Shown here in pieces: positions 1 through 5,088 of a DNA stretch of 5,197 bases (the stretch's first letter is position 1; each line of letters opens with the position of its first letter). The translations under genes and the position numbers were made by a program. The DNA is taken from NCBI GenBank assembly GCA_041750975.1, contig JBGSYN010000136.1, forward strand, positions 1 to 5,197, in the 5' to 3' direction. This DNA is from JBGSYN01 sp041750975. GTDB taxonomy: Bacteria > Pseudomonadota > Alphaproteobacteria > Geminicoccales > Geminicoccaceae. Below the pieces are notes generated by a model, which was not told where the DNA came from, did not search any database, and was given only the letters and a program-made list of their open reading frames with translations.

Positions 1-3
1 CGC

Positions 4-1281
4 TTACTGATGGTTGGCGGCGAGTTTTTCCATTTCGGCCTGGCCCCAGGTGACGGCTTCTTCGACGCTGTCGCCGTCGACGAGGATTTTCTGGGCGACG
101 GTCGAGACGATCTTGGCGTTCGAGACATCGCCTGTCAGGCCGGTGGGCGGGCCCTTGTAGCCGGCGACGATGCCGTTGGCCGCCATGTCACCGAAATATT
201 CGTATTGCGGCACGTCGGCGAAGGTCGGCATGTCCATCATGCTCGGATAGATCGGGACCCAGCGGCCGCCGACCTTGGCAACCACTTCCTGATAGCGGTC
301 GGGCTCGTAGAAATAGTCGAGCCAGGCCTTGCCGAGTTCGGAATCGCCATCCTTCGGTACGGCCCAGACCCAAGCGCCGACGGAACCGGCGCTACGGCCG
401 TTCGGCGCGGGCCCGGCGGGGATCGGAATGAGTTGGGTATTGCCCAGCAATTCCTGATCGTTTTCCTGCATCCAGGCGAAAATGCTGGGCGGGTTCATAA
501 CGAACAGCGCCCGTCCGGATTGGTAGGCAGTATTGTTGCCGGCATCGTCCCAGGTCAAGGCACTCCTGGGCAGAGTTTCGTCCTCGAAGAAGAGGTCGGC
601 GATGAACTGGTAGGCGGCCCGGGTTTCGGGCGAATCGAAGGTGATGGTGTTGCCGTCCTCGCCATAGAGGGCGCCGCCGAACGACCAGATGATCTGGCGG
701 ATATTGCCTTCGGCGTCATTGGCGGGACTAACGGCGATGCCGGCCGCCTGAATCAGGGGATTCTGTTCCTTGACGGCCTTGGCGGCGGCGCGGAATTCCT
801 CCCAGGTCGTGGGCAATTCGTGGCCAGCCGCCTCGAGCAGGTCGGTCCGGGCATACATCGGGCTGACGTCGACCTCGATCGGCGAAGCATAGATCTCGCC
901 GTTCTGCACGCCCTGAATAACGACATTTTCGTAGATGCCGCCCTCGACGCCACGCATCTTTTCGACGACATCCGGAACGGGTACGAGAAGATCCTGATTG
1001 ATATAGTACTGGATCTGCTGGCCGACGGTCATGAAGGCATCAGGCGGGGCACCGCCCTCGAAGGCGGCGGCGAGGTTCTCGTTCAGCACATTGGCGGGAA
1101 CGACGACATATTCGGCATCGACGCCGTTCTCCTCCCCGAAAGCTTCAACCTGCTCGCCGATGTATTCGTCGGCGGCGGGATTGAAGGTCTGAATGCCCCA
1201 GACGGTAAAGTCCTGAGCGAATGCGGGACTGCCCATGAGCGCCACTACGGCGGCGCCGGCAAGCCATTTCGTCTTCTGCAT
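4..1281 (-). CDS. Sugar ABC transporter periplasmic solute-binding protein (CUT1 family, SBP family 1)
   Basis: Periplasmic receptor that captures a carbohydrate and delivers it to the two permeases encoded just upstream. The 425-residue product starts with a Sec signal peptide: MQKTK, a hydrophobic stretch at about 6-19, then AFA before Q23 as the likely signal peptidase I site. There is no lipobox cysteine. The mature part has the two-lobed layout of CUT1 binding proteins: an N-terminal lobe opening with FTVWG, a GGAPPDAF segment near 76-83, the cross-over around SPIEVDVSPMYARTDLLE (133-150), and a C-terminal lobe with WDDAGNNTAYQSGRALF (244-260) and GRWVPIYPS (339-347). Start choice: the ATG at 1281 has AAGGAGG six bases upstream and puts the signal peptide at the N-terminus; an in-frame ATG at 1338 would add 19 charged residues ahead of it. 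Last gene seen in the operon. Ligand not readable from sequence; a sugar acid or uronate oligosaccharide is inferred from the uxuA-like neighbour. Confidence 0.93.
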   Translation of the reverse strand: MQKTKWLAGAAVVALMGSPAFAQDFTVWGIQTFNPAADEYIGEQVEAFGEENGVDAEYVVVPANVLNENLAAAFEGGAPPDAFMTVGQQIQYYINQDLLVPVPDVVEKMRGVEGGIYENVVIQGVQNGEIYASPIEVDVSPMYARTDLLEAAGHELPTTWEEFRAAAKAVKEQNPLIQAAGIAVSPANDAEGNIRQIIWSFGGALYGEDGNTITFDSPETRAAYQFIADLFFEDETLPRSALTWDDAGNNTAYQSGRALFVMNPPSIFAWMQENDQELLGNTQLIPIPAGPAPNGRSAGSVGAWVWAVPKDGDSELGKAWLDYFYEPDRYQEVVAKVGGRWVPIYPSMMDMPTFADVPQYEYFGDMAANGIVAGYKGPPTGLTGDVSNAKIVSTVAQKILVDGDSVEEAVTWGQAEMEKLAANHQ

Positions 1282-1287
1282 GATGTG

Positions 1288-1294
1288 CCTCCTT
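1288..1294 (-). promoter_or_regulatory. Strong ribosome binding site that fixes the binding-protein start
   Basis: On the minus strand this reads AAGGAGG, six bases before the ATG at 1281. It is the best Shine-Dalgarno match in the window and decides the start against the upstream in-frame ATG at 1338. Its GG end can pair in a small hairpin (UGCC, loop AAGGA, GGCA), which might slightly modulate access. Confidence 0.85.
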
Positions 1295-1334
1295 GGCATT
1301 CTTTGCGGATCGGTTCGGGGGCGTAGTGCCGGGG

Positions 1335-2177
1335 TCATTGCTTGACGCCGCCGGCAGCCAGGCCCTCTACAAGGTAGCGCTGCGCCACCAGGTAGATCAG
1401 GAGAATGGGGATGATGGCGATGATCGAGGCCGCCATCAATTGGCCCCAGACAAAGACATCACCCATGATCAGACTGGTCAGGCCGGCCGTGAAGGTCTTG
1501 GCCGAGTTGCTGTAGACATAGACCAGGGCATAGAGGAATTCATTCCAGGCATGGGTGAAGGCGAAAAGGGCCACCACCGAGAGGCCCGGCAGAGCGATCG
1601 GAATGACCACATAGCGCAAGGTTTGCAGCCTTGAGGCGCCGTCGATGCGGGCGGATTCGTCGAGTTCGACCGGAATGGTGCGGAAATAGCCGATCAGCAT
1701 CCAGGCACAGAACGGCACGGTGAAACTGAGATAGGCCAGCACCAGGCCGAGCTTGGTATCGACCAGCCCGAGGCGCTGCAGCACCACGAACAGCGGAATG
1801 AACAGGAGCGAGGGCGGCAGCAGGTAGGAGACGACGATCGAGCGCGCGACCCAGGCGCGGCCGTGGAATTTGAGGCGGGCGATAGGATAGGCGGCAAGGG
1901 CGGCGATCACCGTCGAGAGCAGCGTTACCGAGACCGCGACGATGGCGCTGTTTCGGATGTAGAGCGGGAAATTGCTCTCGAAGAGGATCGCGTCGAAGTT
2001 CTCGAAGGTCGGTGCGGTGGGCCAGAAGGTCGGCGGATAGGCGTAGATCTCCTGGCTGTTCTTGAGTGCCGTGACCAGCACCCAGTAGATCGGAAAGAGC
2101 GACCAGAAGAGGAAGAAAAGAACACCCAGACCGATCAGGAACCGCTTCAAGGCGCGGCTTTGTATACTCTCAACCAC
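1335..2177 (-). CDS. Sugar ABC transporter permease, MalG type (CUT1)
   Basis: Inner-membrane permease forming half of the transport channel with the MalF-type protein encoded immediately upstream. The 280-residue product is the usual MalG length. About six hydrophobic helices are visible, near residues 13-36, 77-98, 112-133, 145-165, 196-217 and 247-268. The cytoplasmic EAA loop that contacts the ATPase is at 171-197, with core ELDESARIDGA followed by VIPIALPG; the D-G-A and I-LP positions are kept. The C-terminus LVEGLAAGGVKQ is typical of MalG-type permeases. Translation begins at a GTG (2177) preceded by AAGGA at seven bases, an excellent fit. The start lies 26 nt after the MalF-type stop. 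The stop TGA overlaps a downstream in-frame ATG at 1338, but the binding-protein gene probably starts later, at 1281. Confidence 0.95.
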   Translation of the reverse strand: MVESIQSRALKRFLIGLGVLFFLFWSLFPIYWVLVTALKNSQEIYAYPPTFWPTAPTFENFDAILFESNFPLYIRNSAIVAVSVTLLSTVIAALAAYPIARLKFHGRAWVARSIVVSYLLPPSLLFIPLFVVLQRLGLVDTKLGLVLAYLSFTVPFCAWMLIGYFRTIPVELDESARIDGASRLQTLRYVVIPIALPGLSVVALFAFTHAWNEFLYALVYVYSNSAKTFTAGLTSLIMGDVFVWGQLMAASIIAIIPILLIYLVAQRYLVEGLAAGGVKQ

Positions 2178-2184
2178 AGCACCG

Positions 2185-2189
2185 TCCTT
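2185..2189 (-). promoter_or_regulatory. Ribosome binding site supporting a GTG start for the MalG-type permease
   Basis: On the minus strand this reads AAGGA (within GAAGGAC), seven bases before the GTG at 2177. No ATG lies close by in frame, so this site is the main support for the non-ATG start. Confidence 0.75.
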
Positions 2190-2203
2190 CAGTCGCGAAG
2201 TAC

Positions 2204-3142
2204 TCAGGCACTGTGCTGCTCCTTGAGCATGCGGCGCGTCAGGAAGTAGATGATGACCAGGAAGACCGGGATGACCGAGACCATGACCGCAGCTCCGAGA
2301 CCAAGCTCGCTGCGCCGGATGCCGTATTCGTAGGCGAGCGTCGGCAGGATCTGGGTCCGGTTGGCCGGTCCGCCCCCGGTCAGGATGAACACCATGTGGA
2401 AGGAATTGAAGGTCCAGATGGCGGACAACATCAGCGTGATGGCGATGACGTCCTTGAGCCCGGGCAGCGTCACCTTCCAGAAACGCTTCCAGGTATTAGC
2501 ACCGTCGATGGCGGCGGCCTCGTAGAGCTCGCTCGGAATGGCGGCAAGTCCGGCAAGGAACATCATGATGTAGAAAGGCAAGCCGTGCCAGACCATGGCG
2601 ATGGTGATCGAGAACAGTGCAATGTCGGGATCGGAGAGCCAATAGACGATGTCCGAGGAGAGCCCGGAAAGCACCAAAGCCAGATTGAAAATGCCGTTGA
2701 GTTCGTCATAGAGCCATTTCCAGCTCAGTGCCGCGATCAGGCCGGGGACGGCCCAGGGCAGGAAGATCAGGGCGCGGATGACGCCGCGCATCGGAAAGCG
2801 CTGCGCCAGCACGACGGCACCGATCAGGCCGAGGACGAATTTGGTGCCGACGGCGCAAACCGTGAGGACGAGAGAGTTCTTGAGCGCGATCCCGTAGATC
2901 TCGTCACCCAGCAGTTCCTGGAAATTTGCGGTGCCCGTGAACGTGCCGGGGCGCGCGACGCCGCGATCGGTGAGGCTGGTGGCGATGCCGTCGAAGAAGG
3001 GATAAGCGACGAAGCAGGCGAGTACGACGATGGCGGGCGCGAGAAAGAGGTAGGCGTCGCGCGTATCGAGCCAGGCCATGAGCGAGCTTCGCTTGGGCTC
3101 GCGCCGTTGAATCGCCTGTTGCTCGATGCCGCTTACGGCCAT
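2204..3142 (-). CDS. Sugar ABC transporter permease, MalF/UgpA type (CUT1)
   Basis: Inner-membrane permease, partner of the MalG-type protein. The 312-residue product has the short MalF/UgpA form, without the large periplasmic P2 domain of E. coli MalF. Six hydrophobic helices are visible: about 30-52 (AYLFLAPAIVV), 88-114, 121-141, 173-199, 231-251 and 283-303. The EAA loop is at about 205-229, core ELYEAAAIDGANTWKRFW then TLPGL. The CUT1 signature TGGGPANRTQILPT follows at 255-268. Start choice: the ATG at 3142 lacks a well-spaced Shine-Dalgarno; AGGA sits only one base away and a GGGGG run nine bases away. A second ATG at 3079 (MAWLDTRDAYLF) has no better site and would remove a basic N-terminal segment, so 3142 is preferred. 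Gaps of 32 nt after uxuA and 26 nt before the MalG-type gene indicate one operon. Confidence 0.94.
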   Translation of the reverse strand: MAVSGIEQQAIQRREPKRSSLMAWLDTRDAYLFLAPAIVVLACFVAYPFFDGIATSLTDRGVARPGTFTGTANFQELLGDEIYGIALKNSLVLTVCAVGTKFVLGLIGAVVLAQRFPMRGVIRALIFLPWAVPGLIAALSWKWLYDELNGIFNLALVLSGLSSDIVYWLSDPDIALFSITIAMVWHGLPFYIMMFLAGLAAIPSELYEAAAIDGANTWKRFWKVTLPGLKDVIAITLMLSAIWTFNSFHMVFILTGGGPANRTQILPTLAYEYGIRRSELGLGAAVMVSVIPVFLVIIYFLTRRMLKEQHSA

Positions 3143-3148
3143 TTCCTG

Positions 3149-3163
3149 AAGCCCCCGAGGCTT
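3149..3163 (-). repeat. Small perfect hairpin between uxuA-like gene and MalF-type permease
   Basis: The minus strand reads AAGCC, loop TCGGG, GGCTT: a perfect five-base-pair stem ending six bases before the MalF-type start. There is no T-run after it, so it is not a rho-independent terminator. It contains the G-run that would be the alternative ribosome binding site, so it could tune translation or mark an RNA processing point. Chance occurrence is possible for a stem this short. Confidence 0.35.
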
Positions 3164-3174
3164 TCTTTGCGGCG

Positions 3175-4152
3175 CTAACCAGTGTTGACCCGACGGTAGC
3201 TTTCGACCCCTTCCCTGAGCCCGATCATATAGCCGATCGCAAAGAGCCGACCCCGCGCCTCGTAGCCAGGATGAGTATTGGGATCGCCTTCCATGGCGGG
3301 CGCATGGTCGGGCCGCATGACACCCTTATAGCCGACATCGCGGTAGGCCAGCATCGCCTGGAACATATCGGTCTTGCCGACATCGTGGAAGGTTTCGGTG
3401 AACTTGTCGCCGTTGCCCTCGACATCGCGGAAATGGACGAAGTGCATGACGCTCTTATTGCCGAAATGCTTGATCGTCGCCGGAACATCGACGCCCATCG
3501 CCGCGAAATTGCCCTGGCAGAAGCAGATGCCGTTGGCTTCGCTTTCGATCATGCCCAAAGCGCGGTCGAAGTTCTCGACGTTGCAGAATAGGCGGGGCAC
3601 ACCCATCACCGGCGAGCGGGGCGGATCGTCCGGATGCAGTGCCAGCTTCACACCGGCCTTTTCGGCGACCGGCACGGCCCGCTCGAGAAACCAGCTCAGA
3701 TTGTCCCAGAGCTTGTCCTCGGTGATCCGGAGCTGGCGGGATTCGGGGGCATTCTCGGTAAGCGCCAGATCGAAGCTCGAGGTCAACGCACCGCCTCGGG
3801 TGCGGGTCGTGACGGAGGTGCGGAACCAGCCGAAAAACGCCATCCAGTTGTAGCACAGCACCGGGATTTCGAGAGCGCCCAAATTCTCGATGGCTTTGAG
3901 GACGCGCTCGAGTTCGGCCTCGCGTTCGGGTGTGCCCTGCTTGATCGCCTCCATCGGCAGCCAGCCTTCGATCACCGAAAGATTGAGGCCGAAATCCTCA
4001 TAGGACTTTTTGAGGCGGGCGCAGAACGCATAGTCCCAAAGCGCCTTCTCACCGTCCGGATGGGAAATGGCGACGGCATCCTCGAGGCCCATCTGTCGCG
4101 CCAGATGCCATTTCTCGTTGACGACGGATTCCAGCGCAATTGCGAATTTCAT
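3175..4152 (-). CDS. uxuA: Mannonate dehydratase (UxuA family, short form)
   Basis: Predicted cytoplasmic TIM-barrel metalloenzyme. The family dehydrates D-mannonate to 2-keto-3-deoxygluconate in hexuronate breakdown, EC 4.2.1.8. Family motifs appear in order: CYNWM (100-104), LALHPDDPP (170-178), CFCQGN (210-215), HFVHFRDVEG (237-246), FTETFHDVGKTDM (251-263), RPDH (280-283) and NTHPGYEARGR (292-302). From recalled ManD structures, likely metal ligands are H173, C212, H240 and D282, with H283 and Y297 as the catalytic pair; all are present. At 325 residues it is clearly shorter than E. coli UxuA (394). The missing part falls mainly between CYNWM and the WDNLSWFLERAVPVAEKAG helix (149-167), and the E. 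coli N-terminal WRWYG segment is also absent. Start: the ATG at 4152 begins MKFAIAL, a natural first barrel strand; the ATG at 4176 would add eight residues. Shine-Dalgarno is weak (GGGG about five to six bases upstream). First gene of the operon. Activity on mannonate itself is likely but not certain for this compact form. Confidence 0.88.
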   Translation of the reverse strand: MKFAIALESVVNEKWHLARQMGLEDAVAISHPDGEKALWDYAFCARLKKSYEDFGLNLSVIEGWLPMEAIKQGTPEREAELERVLKAIENLGALEIPVLCYNWMAFFGWFRTSVTTRTRGGALTSSFDLALTENAPESRQLRITEDKLWDNLSWFLERAVPVAEKAGVKLALHPDDPPRSPVMGVPRLFCNVENFDRALGMIESEANGICFCQGNFAAMGVDVPATIKHFGNKSVMHFVHFRDVEGNGDKFTETFHDVGKTDMFQAMLAYRDVGYKGVMRPDHAPAMEGDPNTHPGYEARGRLFAIGYMIGLREGVESYRRVNTG

Positions 4153-4211
4153 GTTCAGCCCCCGACCCGGGCCCATTCGTGCCCGCGTTTCTTTCGCACC
4201 ATCCCCGGCAT

Positions 4212-4225
4212 CACGCGATTGCGTG
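4212..4225. repeat. Short inverted repeat in the uxuA leader
   Basis: CACGC, four-base spacer GATT, GCGTG: a perfect five-base-pair palindrome. In the predicted uxuA transcript it lies in the 5' leader about 60 bases before the start codon. It could be a small leader hairpin or a compact protein-binding site; there is no T-run to suggest a terminator. Short enough to be chance. Confidence 0.3.
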
Positions 4226-4232
4226 GCCGAGA

Positions 4233-4268
4233 GTTCAAATACGAAACTTGATGATCCAACTATTGAAC
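4233..4268. promoter_or_regulatory. Candidate operator: inverted repeat GTTCAA-N24-TTGAAC
   Basis: Perfect six-base arms GTTCAA (4233-4238) and TTGAAC (4263-4268) are separated by 24 bases. A third half-site-like CTTGA (4247-4251) between them forms a closer TCAA-N9-TTGA inverted pair with the left arm. The right arm overlaps the predicted -10 of the uxuA promoter and the rest covers its start point, as expected for repression. The likely ligand protein is the adjacent IclR-type regulator; this is inference. Confidence 0.45.
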
Positions 4269-4276
4269 ATTACGGT
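4248..4276 (+). promoter_or_regulatory. Weak candidate promoter for the iclR-type gene
   Basis: A TTGATG hexamer (4248-4253) and a TACGGT hexamer (4271-4276) are spaced by 17 bases. Each matches the consensus only partly (about four and three of six). It would start transcription around 4283, downstream of the TTG at 4276, which favours one of the GTG starts for the regulator. It overlaps the uxuA promoter on the other strand, so one bound protein could affect both. Confidence 0.3.
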
Positions 4277-4296
4277 TGCGGCTGCGTCACTGTCAA
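4267..4296 (-). promoter_or_regulatory. Candidate sigma70-type promoter for the uxuA-ABC operon
   Basis: On the minus strand a perfect -35 TTGACA (4296-4291) is followed after 18 bases by a poor -10 TAATGT (4272-4267). Transcription would begin near 4260, giving a leader of roughly 108 nt before the ATG at 4152. A weak -10 beside a good -35 is compatible with an activated or regulated promoter. Identified by eye only. Confidence 0.45.
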
Positions 4297-4298
4297 GC

Positions 4299-4303
4299 AG
4301 GAG
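4299..4303 (+). promoter_or_regulatory. AGGAG ribosome binding site near the iclR-type start (start left ambiguous)
   Basis: AGGAG lies two bases before a GTG at 4306 and 14 bases before a GTG at 4318. Neither spacing is ideal, so the site shows that translation begins close by but does not settle which codon is used. A TTG at 4276 lies upstream of this site and has no ribosome binding site of its own. Confidence 0.45.
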
Positions 4304-4305
4304 CC

Positions 4306-5088
4306 GTGCGGGTCAAGGTGAGCCTTAACACCAATCATCGCGTGCCGGCGATCGACCGGATGATGGATCTTCTGGGGGTACTCGGCACTCATGGCGACGG
4401 GATCAGCATGACCGAGCTCGCGGCGCATTCGGGGCTGCCGCGCTCGACCGTCTATCGCCTCCTCAATTCGCTCGAGGCCCATGGGCTCGTGGCGCGCGCG
4501 CATGGCTATGGCCGCTTCGTGCTGGGTACGGGCTTTCTCGGCCTTGCCGACAAGGTGCGCGAGCGATTGGGGCCGAAGCGGCTGGTCGTTCTTGCCCGGC
4601 CGCATCTCGACCGCCTCAGCGCCAGGACCGGCGAGGTCAGCAAGCTCTCGGTACTCGATGCCGACCGCGCCCTGTGCATTGCCGCCGCCAACGGCAATAC
4701 CCATTATTCCCTGCTGCCGCAGATCGGTCAGCATTATCCGATTCATGCGGGGGCTGCGAGCAAGGTCCTGCTGGCGGGGCTCGATGCCGACGAACGCGAT
4801 CGCATCCTCGCCGTGCCGCTGCCGATTTACACGGCGCAGACGATGGGCCGGCGACCCGAGCTCGAGGCCGAACTCGATCGGGTCCGGCTCGAAGGCTGGG
4901 CGGAGGATCGAGGCGAATACCAGCTCAGTGTCCGGGCCCTGGCGGCACCTCTGAAAGATCAAGCAGGAGCGACTATTGCCGCACTCAGCATCGCCTTCCT
5001 GGCGGACCACCCCGAAGCGCGCCGCCTCGAACTGCGCGAGGCGGTGATTGCCGCGGCGGCAAACCTGAGCGCCGGACTGTCGAATTGA
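4306..5088 (+). CDS. IclR-family transcriptional regulator
   Basis: DNA-binding regulator, about 260 residues, normal for the family. An N-terminal winged helix-turn-helix spans about 13-80: VPAIDRMMDLLGVL, then ISMTELAAHSGLPRSTVYRLLNSLEAHGLV with the recognition helix around 44-56, then the wing YGRFVLGTGFLGLA. A C-terminal GAF-like effector domain follows (about 90-255), with the family blocks YPIHAGAASKVLLAG (144-158) and DRGEYQLSVRALAAPLKD (201-218), GATIAALSIAF. Relatives such as KdgR sense sugar-acid intermediates, usually repressing nearby catabolic genes. It is divergent from the uxuA-ABC operon, so control of that operon is likely (inference). The start is uncertain: GTG at 4306 or 4318 or TTG at 4276; no ATG lies ahead of the conserved VPAIDR. 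The stop TGA overlaps the next gene's ATG. Ligand not deducible. Confidence 0.93.
   Translation: MRVKVSLNTNHRVPAIDRMMDLLGVLGTHGDGISMTELAAHSGLPRSTVYRLLNSLEAHGLVARAHGYGRFVLGTGFLGLADKVRERLGPKRLVVLARPHLDRLSARTGEVSKLSVLDADRALCIAAANGNTHYSLLPQIGQHYPIHAGAASKVLLAGLDADERDRILAVPLPIYTAQTMGRRPELEAELDRVRLEGWAEDRGEYQLSVRALAAPLKDQAGATIAALSIAFLADHPEARRLELREAVIAAAANLSAGLSN

Larger units (their letters stand above)
4153..4305. promoter_or_regulatory. Divergent intergenic control region between uxuA operon and iclR-type gene
   Basis: About 150 bases separate the two divergent starts and no gene is supported here. The half near iclR (about 4233-4296) is visibly more AT-rich than its surroundings and holds the candidate promoters and operator listed separately. 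The half near uxuA (4153-4230) is GC-rich leader sequence. IclR-family regulators commonly act on the divergently transcribed operon next to them, which makes this the expected binding region. The exact size depends on the uncertain iclR start. Confidence 0.7.

Noticed and set aside
1315..1322. TCGGGGGC on the plus strand near the binding-protein leader, considered as a third copy of the shared leader 9-mer.
   Set aside because: It is in the opposite orientation relative to transcription and lies far from the start codon, so it does not fit the pattern of the other two.
10..1326. A long open frame of about 438 codons on the plus strand covering nearly the whole binding-protein gene.
   Set aside because: It mirrors the minus-strand gene, which has a signal peptide, conserved family blocks and a strong ribosome binding site. 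The antisense product has no recognisable domain; open frames opposite real genes are common in high-GC codon usage.
3149..3163. Hairpin between uxuA-like and permease genes considered as a rho-independent terminator.
   Set aside because: No T-run follows the stem and the next start codon is six bases away, so termination there would not fit the operon.
2213..3178. A plus-strand open frame of about 321 codons opposite the MalF-type permease.
   Set aside because: Its product is a highly charged, low-complexity sequence rich in D, E, G and R with no known fold, while the opposite strand encodes a clear six-helix permease with EAA loop.
4166..4174. Overlapping CCCGGG and GGGCCC palindromes in the uxuA leader considered as an operator.
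   Set aside because: Six-base GC palindromes are expected by chance in such GC-rich sequence and no longer symmetry surrounds them.
3634..4251. A plus-strand open frame of about 205 codons opposite the uxuA-like gene and reaching into the intergenic region.
   Set aside because: It overlaps conserved UxuA coding sequence and has no recognisable domain; regarded as a codon-bias shadow.
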